Shown here in pieces: positions 14,606-22,402 of a DNA stretch of 33,402 nucleotides. The notes beneath the pieces were generated by a model that was given only the letters and a program-made list of their open reading frames with translations, did no database searches and had not been told where the DNA came from. The first letter of the stretch is position 1. Every line of letters starts with the position of its first letter. Source of the DNA: Nitriliruptoraceae bacterium (GTDB lineage Bacteria > Actinomycetota > Nitriliruptoria > Nitriliruptorales > Nitriliruptoraceae). The stretch lies in contig JAFIEQ010000033.1 of the NCBI GenBank assembly GCA_020832455.1, positions 1 through 33,402 on the forward strand, written 5' to 3'. A program made the position numbers and the translations under genes.

Positions 14606-16159
14606 GTGACCGACGGCAGGTCCAGACGCCCGCTCCGGGCGGTGCACGCGGTCGTCCTGGCAGCGGGGATCGCGGCGACGCTCCTCGTCGTGTCCGTCCC
14701 GGGCGCGGCAGACGGACGGTTCGATCCCGAGCTCCGGCTCGTGGTCGAGGTCTCCGGGCTGTTCCTCGCCCTGCTCGCCGCGCTCGTGCTCGCGCTCACC
14801 GAACGCGACGACCTCGGACCGGCCCGCGACGCCTTCATCGCCGCGTTGCTCGTCCTGGCGGTCACCAACGTCACGTTCTCCACCCTGCCGGCCCTGTTCG
14901 ACGTGCGTCCCGAGGTCGACCAGGGTCTGGCCTTCTACCCGTGGGCGGCGTCGCGGTTCGTCGCCGGCGGGCTGATGGTCGCCGCGGGGTTCCAACGGCC
15001 ACGTGGCGGTCTGGTCCGGACCCTCGTCGGCGCCTTCGTGGTCCTCAGCATCGTCGAGCTGCTGATCCTCGCCGGCGGGGACCGCCTCCCCGTCCCGGTC
15101 GCGTTGGTGGGGCAGGGGGCCGACAGCCGGACGGTCGTCGAGGATCCCGCGCTGTTGGCCACCCTGCTGCTCGTCCCGGCGATCATGTTCGGGATCGGCG
15201 GGTGGCTCGCGGCGCGTCTGCACCGGCGCAGCGGGATCCCGCTCTACGCGTGGCTGTCCGTCGCCATGGCGGTCCAGGTGTTCGCCCAGATCCACGGCCT
15301 CCTGGCCCCGGCGTTCCTCGGCCCGCGCGTCACCACGATGGACCTGTTCCGTTCGAGCGCGTGGCTGCTGCTGGCCGGAGGTGCGGTCGCGCAGTTGCGC
15401 CACCTCTACCTCGCCCGCTCCAGGACCGCACAGCAACAGGCGGAGGACCTCCAGCTGCAGAGCGCGCTGCTGTCCCGCCAGCAGCGGCTCACCGAGCGCG
15501 AGGAGGACTTCCGCGCGGTCGTCTCCCACGAGATGGCCACGCCGGTCGCATCGCTGCGCGCCTTCACGCACGTGCTCGGCTCGCCGGGCGCGAGCCAGGA
15601 CCAACGGGACCTCGCACTCGACGGGCTGCGCTCGGAGTCGCAGCGACTCGCGGAGCTGATCGAACGCGTGGAGGAGTTGCGTGACATCGATGGGGCCGGA
15701 CCGATCTGCCGGCTGCGTGCCGTCGCCGTGCGACCCCTGCTCCAGGAGGTCCAGGTGTTCGCGGACGGCCTGCCCGGGCGCAGCCCCGTGGACCTCGACG
15801 CCGAGGACGACCGGATCATGGCCGACCCCGTCCGGCTCGGGCAGCTGCTGCGCAACCTGATCGGGAACGCGGTCCGCTACTCCCCGCCGGGGACGCCGGT
15901 GCGGGTCGTGGGCCGCCACGCCGGCGACCGCTACAAGGTCACGGTCGTGGATCAGGGTCCGGGGATCGCCCCCGACGACCGCGACCGCGTGCTGCGACGC
16001 TACGCCCGCGGCTCGGACGTCACCGACGAACCCGGGACGGGACTCGGGCTCTACCTCGCCGCCCGGATCGCCGAAGCGCACGACGGGGACCTGCAACTCC
16101 TCCCCGGCCCCGAGGGCCGCGGGACCGCCGTCGTCGTCACCCTCCGGAGGGCCACGTGA
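14606..16159 (+). CDS. Sensor histidine kinase with eight membrane helices
   Basis: A 517-residue membrane histidine kinase. The first 270 or so residues hold about eight hydrophobic helices with only short loops, so the sensor is probably the membrane domain itself rather than a periplasmic one. A short coiled coil follows, then the H-box in VSHEMATPVASL with the phosphorylated His308, the N-box NLIGNAVRYSP, the G1 box DQGPGIAP and the G2 box GTGLGLYLA; kinase function looks complete. GTG 14606 with an ideal ribosome site is chosen; GTG 14525, overlapping the antiporter stop as GTGA, is possible and would add 27 residues. It overlaps the response-regulator gene by 4 bp, which is its cognate partner. 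Position between two antiporter cassettes suggests that it senses membrane or ionic stress (inference). Confidence 0.93.
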   Translation: MTDGRSRRPLRAVHAVVLAAGIAATLLVVSVPGAADGRFDPELRLVVEVSGLFLALLAALVLALTERDDLGPARDAFIAALLVLAVTNVTFSTLPALFDVRPEVDQGLAFYPWAASRFVAGGLMVAAGFQRPRGGLVRTLVGAFVVLSIVELLILAGGDRLPVPVALVGQGADSRTVVEDPALLATLLLVPAIMFGIGGWLAARLHRRSGIPLYAWLSVAMAVQVFAQIHGLLAPAFLGPRVTTMDLFRSSAWLLLAGGAVAQLRHLYLARSRTAQQQAEDLQLQSALLSRQQRLTEREEDFRAVVSHEMATPVASLRAFTHVLGSPGASQDQRDLALDGLRSESQRLAELIERVEELRDIDGAGPICRLRAVAVRPLLQEVQVFADGLPGRSPVDLDAEDDRIMADPVRLGQLLRNLIGNAVRYSPPGTPVRVVGRHAGDRYKVTVVDQGPGIAPDDRDRVLRRYARGSDVTDEPGTGLGLYLAARIAEAHDGDLQLLPGPEGRGTAVVVTLRRAT

Positions 16160-16830
16160 TCCGCGTGCTACTGGTCGAGGACCACCTGACGTTCGCCCAG
16201 GCCCTGCGCGCCGTCATCGATCTCGAGCCGGACATGGAGGTCGTCGACGTCGTCACCCGCGGTGATGCAGCCGGTCCCGCGGCCGCCAGGACCACCCCGG
16301 ACGTCGCCGTGCTCGACCTCGACCTCCCCGGTGGCAGCGGGATCGAGGCGGTGGCCGCGATGCGTGCCGCCAACCCGGCGACGCGGTTCCTGGTGTTGAC
16401 CGCGCTACGCGACCGACTGGAGCTCGCCCGCGTGGTCGAGGCGGGCGTCGCCGGACTGCTGCACAAGTCCATCGAGATGCCGGTGCTGCTCGACGCCGTC
16501 CGGCGGGTCGCCGCGGGGGAGAACCTCCTGCCGGCCGAGATGGTCGGCGACCTGCTGAGCAACCTCGGCCGGGTCCGTGAGGGCAACTGGCAGGCCCGCC
16601 TCGTGCGGGAGAGCTTGAGCGCCCGCGAACTGGAGGTCCTGGCCGGCCTCGCGCAGGGGCGATCGGTCAGCGACCTCGCCGCGGAGCTGCACATCAGCCC
16701 GACCACGGTCGAGACGCACCTGAAGAACGCCCGCGCGAAGCTCGGCGCGTCCAGTCGGCTCGAGGCGGTCGTCGAGGCGATGCGCCTCGGCCTGGTCGCC
16801 CCTCCGGACGGACTACCGCTGCAGGGGTAG
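16156..16830 (+). CDS. NarL/FixJ-type response regulator
   Basis: A 224-residue DNA-binding response regulator. The receiver domain starts with LLVEDH, has the phospho-acceptor Asp54 in VLDLDLPGG, the conserved Thr in VLTAL and the Lys in LLHKS. A LuxR-type helix-turn-helix follows at about residues 155-215 (LSARELEVLAGLAQG, then SPTTVETHLKNARAKL). GTG 16156 overlaps the kinase stop (GTGA), with GGAGG five bases upstream, showing coupled translation. Its own stop codon lies inside the second copy of the dyad element. NarL-family regulators bind inverted repeats as dimers, so the two dyad elements at 11722 and 16813 are natural candidate targets (inference). Confidence 0.95.
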   Translation: MIRVLLVEDHLTFAQALRAVIDLEPDMEVVDVVTRGDAAGPAAARTTPDVAVLDLDLPGGSGIEAVAAMRAANPATRFLVLTALRDRLELARVVEAGVAGLLHKSIEMPVLLDAVRRVAAGENLLPAEMVGDLLSNLGRVREGNWQARLVRESLSARELEVLAGLAQGRSVSDLAAELHISPTTVETHLKNARAKLGASSRLEAVVEAMRLGLVAPPDGLPLQG

Positions 16831-16855
16831 TCCGATCTCGCCGGTGGCCGGTAGG
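16813..16855 (+). promoter_or_regulatory. Dyad element upstream of second USP/antiporter cassette (copy 2)
   Basis: CTACC (16813-16817), seven bases, GGGTAGTCC (16825-16833), and a third half-site GGTAGG at 16850-16855. Here the dyad extends to perfect 8-bp arms, GGACTACC and GGTAGTCC. Block spacing is identical to copy 1 at 11722-11764, and the element sits 53 bp before the start codon, against 51 bp in copy 1. It overlaps the end of the response-regulator gene. CACGCT recurs at 16876-16881, the same offset as in copy 1, and may be part of a promoter. Confidence 0.7.
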
Positions 16856-16908
16856 GGCTCGCGGCCCACCTGCGCCACGCTCGTGTCCTCCTCCGGGACG
16901 GCGCGAAG

Positions 16909-17754
16909 ATGATCGAGATCGTGGTGGCGCTCGGGCTCCTGCTGCTGGTGGGCGCGGGCGCCCGATCCTGGGCGACCCGAGGACCCGGTCCGCGCGGCGG
17001 TCGGACACGTACGGCTCTCGGCATCGGCGAGCGCGTCCTCGTCGCCGTGTCCCACCCGGCATCCGGTGAGAGCCTCGGCGAGGTCGCATCCGCGCTCGCG
17101 CGGCCGGATGCCGGGCACGTGGCGGCCCTGACGGTCATCGGTCCTGCCGACGCCGACGCCGACGACGTGCGGTCGCTGTCCCGCGAGGCGATCCAGCGCT
17201 GCGAGGCGGTGGCCGTCGAGGGTGGTCTGCGTGCGCAGGGTCGGCTGCGGGTGGACACCTCGACCGCCGCCGGCATCCTCCACGAGACCGTCGAACGCGA
17301 CGCCAGCCTGCTGTTGCTCGGGTGGCCCCGACTCGGTGCGGACGACCACCCGGATCCGGCGGTCGCCGACGCGGTCGCCGAGGTCCCCTGTCCGCTGCTG
17401 CTGGCGCGGCTGCAGGGCTACCAGTGGCGACGCATCGTGCTCCGCGTCCCCGGTACATCGACCGACCAGGGCCTGCGGGCATCGCTCCGGCTCGCGACCG
17501 ACGTCGCGGAGCGCCTGGGCGCGCAGCATCGGCTCCCGGTGGTGTGTGTGCCGACCACGGAACGCGCGTCCGCGGACCCGTCCCAGCTGATCGTCAGCCC
17601 GGTGGCGCCTGCCGCGGAGGCGATCGAGCTGGCGCTGCGGCAGACCGCGCCGCTCGGCGACGTGGTGCTGGCGGTCTGCCACGGACCACACGCGGCGGAG
17701 CGTCGCGCGCTGCTGTCGAGCGCCGCCGACCTCTACTCCCCCGACCCGTCCTGA
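16909..17754 (+). CDS. Membrane-anchored universal-stress-like protein (full-length paralogue)
   Basis: A 281-residue protein with one N-terminal membrane helix (about 3-20) followed by two USP-like lobes (about 42-150 and 155-275). The first lobe starts with ERVLVAVSHPAS and ends with a LLLLGWP segment; the second starts near YQWRRIVLRV and ends in DVVLAVCHGP. The canonical USP nucleotide motif (G-x2-G-x9-G-S/T) is not preserved after LGW, so ATP binding is doubtful. It lies 75 bp before the second antiporter, repeating the gene order of the first cassette, and carries the segment that its paralogue at 11816-12442 lacks. No TM-anchored USP family with a known role is recognised; regulation of the antiporter is inference. 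Confidence 0.8.
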   Translation: MIEIVVALGLLLLVGAGARSWATRGPGPRGGRTRTALGIGERVLVAVSHPASGESLGEVASALARPDAGHVAALTVIGPADADADDVRSLSREAIQRCEAVAVEGGLRAQGRLRVDTSTAAGILHETVERDASLLLLGWPRLGADDHPDPAVADAVAEVPCPLLLARLQGYQWRRIVLRVPGTSTDQGLRASLRLATDVAERLGAQHRLPVVCVPTTERASADPSQLIVSPVAPAAEAIELALRQTAPLGDVVLAVCHGPHAAERRALLSSAADLYSPDPS

Positions 17755-17817
17755 TCGTCGGATCGACGCGGACGCACCGCTCGTCCGCCTGCCCCTCCGA
17801 CGCCGACGCTCGACCGA

Positions 17818-17823
17818 CAGGAG
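17818..17823 (+). promoter_or_regulatory. Shine-Dalgarno site of antiporter 2
   Basis: CAGGAG six bases before GTG 17830, identical in sequence and spacing to that of antiporter 1. Confidence 0.7.
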
Positions 17824-17829
17824 CATCCC

Positions 17830-19761
17830 GTGGAGCTGCCGAGTCTGCCCCTGCAGGGGGCCGAGTTCGTCTTCGTCGTGCTGATCACCGCGGTGCTGCT
17901 CGCGCCGGTGCTCGCGCAGCGGGCCCGACTCCCCGGGATCCTGGGGCTGATCGTGGCCGGGATCATCGTGGGGCCCAACGTGCTCGGCCTCGTCGAACGG
18001 GACGGGTTCGTGGAGATCCTGGGTGGCGCCGGACTGCTGTTCCTGATGTTCATGGCGGGCCTCGAACTGGACCTGCGTGCGGCGTTCGGTGAGCGACGGG
18101 CGGACACGATCCTGTTCGGCGTGCTGACCTTCGCCTTCCCGCTCATCGTGGGGACCGGGGCGCTGCTGCTGTGGGGGTTCGGGGCGCTCGCCGCGGTGCT
18201 CATCGCCTCCTGCTGGTCGTCGCACACGCTGGTCGTCTACCCGGTCTACCAGCGGCTCGGGATCGTCCAGAACCGCGCCGTGGCCACCGCCATCGGCGCC
18301 ACGATGATCACCAACGTCTCCGCCCTGGTCGTGCTCGCGGTCGTGGTGGCGCTCGAGGTCGGCGGGACCGGACCGGAGTCCTGGATCGTCCTGGTCGGCG
18401 GGCTGCTCGTCCTGGCGGGCGCGACCGTGTGGGGCCTGCCGCGCCTGACACGCTGGTTCTTCGCGGGGCTCGGTGGCAGCCGCCTGGCGCAGGTGCTCTA
18501 CGTGCTCGCCATGCTGTTCGCCGCATCCGCACTGGCGTCACTGGTGCAGCTCGAACCCATCGTCGGCGCGTTCTTCGCCGGACTGGGGCTGAACGAGCAC
18601 GTACCGAAGAAGGGGGTGCTCGGCGAACGCCTCGTGTTCCTCGGCGACGCGCTGTTGATCCCGATCTTCCTGCTCTCGGTCGGGATGATCATCGACCCGA
18701 TGTCGCTGTTCAGCGGCACGACCGTCGTGCTGCTGGCCATCACCTTCACGTTGCAGTCCCTCGGCGGGAAGTTCCTGGCCGTCGTGACCTTCGGCAAGCT
18801 GCGCCGTTACTCCCGCGACGAGGTCGGCGCGATGTACTCGCTCACCGCAGCCGAGGCCGCCGCCACCCTGGCAGCCATCTTCGTGGGCTTCCAGGTCGGT
18901 CTCTTCGGCCAGGAGGTCGTCGACGCGGTCGTCATCGTCATCATGGCCACCTGCTTCACCTCGACGTTCCTCGCCGATCGCTTCGCGCCCCGGCTCCCGC
19001 GTCCGCGCACGACCCGGTCACTGGGCACGAACATCGTGGTCCCCGTCGCCAACCCCGCGACCGCCGGGCCCCTGACCGAACTCGCCGCGGCCATCGCCTC
19101 GGCCGACTCCGGGCGTGTGACGGCCATCAACGTGCTCGGACGTCACGTGCCCCGTGAGGAGTTCGACGAGCACCGTGCCGTCCTGCTGGAGAGCGAGGCG
19201 GCGGCGTTGCGGGGCGGGGTCGACGCCTCCAGCCGCATCCGGATCGACGACTCGACCACCGATGGCATCGTCCACGAGGTCATCGAACAGGGCGCCTCCG
19301 GCATCCTCATGGGGTGGAAGGGCTACGCCAGTCGACGTGAGCACTTCTTCGGCAGCATCACCGACCGTCTGCTCGAGGCGGTCGACATCCCCGTCATCCT
19401 GTGTCGCCCCGGCGACCACGATCGACCACGGCGGGTCATCCTGGTTCCCCCACCCGCCGGACAGCGGGACGCCGCGGGCAAGCTCGAGCTCATGCGCACC
19501 ATCGCCGAACGCGTGGCGACCCGCCTCCGGACCGAGGTCATCCCGGTCGGCGCGGAGACCAGCGTGTCCGAGCCGGCCGACCCCTCGACCAGCGCCCTGG
19601 AGCTGCTCACGACCCGAGCCAGCACCATCGAGGCGATCGCGACGACCGCGGGACCCGGCGATCTCATCGTGCTCCACGCGGCCGGCAGCATCAGCGCCCA
19701 GCTCGAATCGCTGGCGCGCGACCACCCCGAGCAGACGATCTTGGTCGTGGTCACCCGCTGA
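17830..19761 (+). CDS. CPA2-type antiporter with USP tail, Asp-to-Asn at presumed ion site (copy 2)
   Basis: A 643-residue paralogue of the antiporter at 12456-14528, with the same PSLP opening, MFMAGLELDL segment and about 12-13 helices in residues 10-390. At the position of the ion-binding Asp it reads Ile-Thr-Asn162; one base change (GAC to AAC) separates it from the first copy. Loss of this Asp normally abolishes cation/proton exchange in NapA and NhaA, so this copy may be a channel-like, sensory or regulatory form, or use another mechanism. The C-terminal region holds USP-like domains; the first has a complete G-x2-G-x9-G-S motif beginning at Gly495, so ATP or another adenine nucleotide may bind. 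The gene is 75 bp after its USP partner and converges, across 27 bp, on the GGDEF/EAL gene. Confidence 0.9.
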   Translation: MELPSLPLQGAEFVFVVLITAVLLAPVLAQRARLPGILGLIVAGIIVGPNVLGLVERDGFVEILGGAGLLFLMFMAGLELDLRAAFGERRADTILFGVLTFAFPLIVGTGALLLWGFGALAAVLIASCWSSHTLVVYPVYQRLGIVQNRAVATAIGATMITNVSALVVLAVVVALEVGGTGPESWIVLVGGLLVLAGATVWGLPRLTRWFFAGLGGSRLAQVLYVLAMLFAASALASLVQLEPIVGAFFAGLGLNEHVPKKGVLGERLVFLGDALLIPIFLLSVGMIIDPMSLFSGTTVVLLAITFTLQSLGGKFLAVVTFGKLRRYSRDEVGAMYSLTAAEAAATLAAIFVGFQVGLFGQEVVDAVVIVIMATCFTSTFLADRFAPRLPRPRTTRSLGTNIVVPVANPATAGPLTELAAAIASADSGRVTAINVLGRHVPREEFDEHRAVLLESEAAALRGGVDASSRIRIDDSTTDGIVHEVIEQGASGILMGWKGYASRREHFFGSITDRLLEAVDIPVILCRPGDHDRPRRVILVPPPAGQRDAAGKLELMRTIAERVATRLRTEVIPVGAETSVSEPADPSTSALELLTTRASTIEAIATTAGPGDLIVLHAAGSISAQLESLARDHPEQTILVVVTR

Positions 19762-19788
19762 CCGGGCCGACCCGTCACGGGGAACCGC

Positions 19789-21675
19789 TCAGGTGGCGAT
19801 GCCGGCACGATGCGTCGGTGGTCGGGGCAGGTCCCCGGCGGGCATCGGGCGGGCGATGAGGTAGCCCTGCGCCTGGTCGCAGCCCATCTCGGTGAGGCGC
19901 TCGAGCTGCCGGGGGGTCTGGACCCCCTCCGCGATCGAGCGCATCTCCAGGTTGGCCGCGAGATCCACGACGGCGAGCACGATCTGCTCGTCCTCCCGGC
20001 TGAGGCCGATGCCCTGCACGAACGACTGGTCGATCTTGACGAAGCTCAGGGGCAGGCGCCGCAGGTGGCTCAACGAGGCGTAGCCGGTCCCGAAGTCGTC
20101 GAGCCCGATCTGCACACCCATCTCGGCGATGGCCTCCAGCTGGATCAGGTTGTCCGGGTGCAGATCGATGATCGCGGTCTCGGTCAGCTCCAGGTGCAGC
20201 CGCGAGGGTGGCAGCCCGCTCGCCGCCAGCGCCTCGGCCACGACGGTGTGCATGCTGCCTCCCTCGAACTGCCGGCCCGAGAGGTTGACGGCCACGATGG
20301 GGCCCGGCCCCGGCACCAGCGCGCCCCAGCGGTCGGCCTCGACACAGGCGAGGTGGAGCATCTGCGCCCCCAGCGGCGTGATCTGGCCGCTGGACTCGGC
20401 GACGTCGATGAACGCGGACGGGGGCAGGATGTCCCCGCCGACGGTCCGGATGCGGGCCAACGCCTCGTACCCGGCGACGGCACCGCCGGGCAGGTCGATG
20501 ATCGGCTGGTAGTGGGCGATGAGTCGGCCATCGTCGAGGGCGGCCTCGATCATCCCCTGCGTGTCGGTCCGCTGGTCGGTCAGCAGGGTGAACGCCGGGT
20601 CGAACAGCGCCACGCGGGTGCCGCCGAGCGACTTCGCCTCGTACATGGCCCGGTCGGCCTCGTGGAGCAGCACCTCGGCGTCGTCCCGGCCGGCCACCGA
20701 CGTGCTCACCCCGATGCTCGCGGCGATGGGTTGCGGGCTCTCGTCGGACATCCGCGCCAGTTCGACCATCAGCCGGTCGCTGACGGTCGTCGCCCGCTCA
20801 GGCCCGGCCAGTCCGGGGGTCAGCACCACGAACTCGTCCCCACCGATACGGGCCACCGTGTCCCCGGGGCGCAACGCGGCGCTGAGCCGCCGGGCCACCG
20901 ACTGCAGCACCAGGTCCCCGGCGGCGTGCCCCATCGTGTCGTTGACCCGCTTGAACCCGTCCAGGTCGACGAAGTACACCGCGGTGCACACCCCCGACCG
21001 CCGCGCCTGCGCGAGCGCCTGGTCGATGCGGTCGACGAGCAGCCCGCGGTTGGGTAGCCCTGTCAGCGCATCGTGGGTGGCCTGGACCGTCAGGGCCTCG
21101 TGGGCCGCCTGCAGCTCCGCCATGCGCAGCTCCTGGGCCACGCTCAGCCGCGCGATCTCCCGGTCCTGGGCCTTCTGCGCGGTCAGATCGGTGAACGTCA
21201 GGCAGGTGAGCCCGTCCCGTTCGAGGTCGAGGGGCGCGCTGCCGATGAGGACCGGGACGTGGACACCGCGCTCGTCCAACAGGGTCGCCTCCACGACCGC
21301 GCGCGGCCAGACCCCGGCCTGCGGGCGGGTGACGGCGGCCGGCAGGTCACCGGCGAGGTGATCGGCGAGCGCGGATCCCACGATGCTCTGGCGGGTACAG
21401 GCCAGCATCTCGGCCAGACGGTCGTTGGCGTAGAGGATGATCCCGCTGGACGACAGGGTCGCGGCCCCGTCGCGCATGCTCTCCACGAACAGCCGGTACG
21501 GCCGGTCGGCGGTCGACAGGCTGAACAGCATGGTGTCGTGCGTGCCGTCGTCCACGACGAACGCGTCGACCTCGCCGGCGCCGATGGCGCGCAGCGTGTC
21601 CTCGGCCAGGGCCAGGCGCGCCAGTGCGTCGGCCAGGGTGGGTGGCGAGGCAGCGGTCTCCTCGGCGGACACCAT
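19789..21675 (-). CDS. PAS-GGDEF-EAL cyclic-di-GMP enzyme
   Basis: A 628-residue cytoplasmic protein for making and breaking cyclic-di-GMP. An N-terminal helix with AGEVDAFVV and PYRLFVESM segments leads into a PAS domain (about 60-165), a short coiled coil (170-195), a GGDEF domain (200-360) and an EAL domain (375-615). The diguanylate cyclase site GGDEF (278-282) is intact, with an RxxD inhibitory site at 269-272. In the phosphodiesterase domain EAL (404-406), VNLSGRQF, LELTET, DDFGTGY (526-532) and KIDQSF are all present, so both activities are possible. The ATG at 21675 shares one base with the stop of the upstream KaiB-like gene (TGATG); an open frame up to 22077 is a shadow of that gene. 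As the last gene of the kai operon it is the likely output of the Kai proteins (inference). Confidence 0.93.
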   Translation of the reverse strand: MVSAEETAASPPTLADALARLALAEDTLRAIGAGEVDAFVVDDGTHDTMLFSLSTADRPYRLFVESMRDGAATLSSSGIILYANDRLAEMLACTRQSIVGSALADHLAGDLPAAVTRPQAGVWPRAVVEATLLDERGVHVPVLIGSAPLDLERDGLTCLTFTDLTAQKAQDREIARLSVAQELRMAELQAAHEALTVQATHDALTGLPNRGLLVDRIDQALAQARRSGVCTAVYFVDLDGFKRVNDTMGHAAGDLVLQSVARRLSAALRPGDTVARIGGDEFVVLTPGLAGPERATTVSDRLMVELARMSDESPQPIAASIGVSTSVAGRDDAEVLLHEADRAMYEAKSLGGTRVALFDPAFTLLTDQRTDTQGMIEAALDDGRLIAHYQPIIDLPGGAVAGYEALARIRTVGGDILPPSAFIDVAESSGQITPLGAQMLHLACVEADRWGALVPGPGPIVAVNLSGRQFEGGSMHTVVAEALAASGLPPSRLHLELTETAIIDLHPDNLIQLEAIAEMGVQIGLDDFGTGYASLSHLRRLPLSFVKIDQSFVQGIGLSREDEQIVLAVVDLAANLEMRSIAEGVQTPRQLERLTEMGCDQAQGYLIARPMPAGDLPRPPTHRAGIAT

Positions 21676-22037
21676 CACCCGTCCGGCTGGGGCGAGGTGG
21701 CCGGGGGGATGCCCAACGCGTCGAGCACCCGGCGCGGCTCGGACAGGTCGCCGACGAACTGCCGGGTCGGGGGCGGCTGGTGCACCACCAGGGTGGGGGC
21801 CGCCAGCACCCGGCTGTCCCGGACGGCGCCGCGGTCGTCGAGCAGATCGACGATCGCCAACTCGTGGCGACCGGCGAGGTGGGTGTCGCACAGGGCCTGC
21901 GCGTTGGTGATCGCCTGGGCCGAACGGCCGGAGGCACCAGCCACGTACAGGGTCATCACGTAGGTGACCGGCCCCGCCGCGGCCGCGGCCGCCGCACGCT
22001 CGAACGAGTCGAGGACCTCGTCGTGGTCGCAGGTCAT
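21675..22037 (-). CDS. Divergent KaiB-like protein
   Basis: A 120-residue protein with a KaiB/thioredoxin-like fold. It keeps TLYVAGASGRSAQAI, the AAPTLVV strand around the cis-Pro and FVGDLSEPRRVL, but has lost the RRIIGDLS and VxIGL pattern of true KaiB, and has an Ala-rich N-terminal helix (about 15-25). The ATG at 22037 overlaps the stop of the first kaiB (ATGA). It may be a second KaiC ligand, or an adaptor linking KaiB or KaiC to the PAS-GGDEF-EAL protein, much as the KaiB-like domain of SasA does in cyanobacteria; this is inference. The open frame continues upstream to 22238, but that part overlaps the first kaiB out of frame. Confidence 0.85.
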   Translation of the reverse strand: MTCDHDEVLDSFERAAAAAAAGPVTYVMTLYVAGASGRSAQAITNAQALCDTHLAGRHELAIVDLLDDRGAVRDSRVLAAPTLVVHQPPPTRQFVGDLSEPRRVLDALGIPPATSPQPDG

Positions 22038-22402
22038 CCGGATGCCGGCGGCTGCAGGCGCAGACCGATCCGGACACGGTCGGCGTCGGACAGGTCCCCG
22101 ATGATGCGGCGCAGCGGTGCGGGCAGGCGCCGCACCAGCGTCGGCACCGCCAGGATGTCGTCGGTGCGGGCCAGCGACGGCTGCTGCTCGAGGTCGATGA
22201 CCTCGATGGCGTACCGGCCGGCGAGGTGCTGCTCGCACAGGGCGCTGAGGTTGGAGTACGCGCTCAGCGAGCGTGGCGACTGTCCCGCGACGTAGAGGCG
22301 GAGGTGCCAGAAGTCGGCGTCGTCGGCCGCGTCGCCCCCGGGGTCGGGCACCGCGTCCGGTGCGGTGTCGACGGCTGGCGGGCGATCCGCCGGACCCGTC
22401 AC
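22034..22402 (-). CDS. kaiB: KaiB-family clock protein
   Basis: A 122-residue KaiB homologue. After a disordered Asp/Ala/Pro-rich N-terminus of about 30 residues it follows the KaiB pattern closely: LRLYVAGQSPRS, IEVIDLEQQPSLA, ILAVPTLVRRLP and RRIIGDLSDADRVRIGL. KaiB is the fold-switching partner that binds the CI ring of KaiC. The start is GTG 22402, overlapping the kaiC stop (GTGA), so it is translationally coupled to kaiC. No kaiA is visible in the window. Confidence 0.93.
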   Translation of the reverse strand: MTGPADRPPAVDTAPDAVPDPGGDAADDADFWHLRLYVAGQSPRSLSAYSNLSALCEQHLAGRYAIEVIDLEQQPSLARTDDILAVPTLVRRLPAPLRRIIGDLSDADRVRIGLRLQPPASG

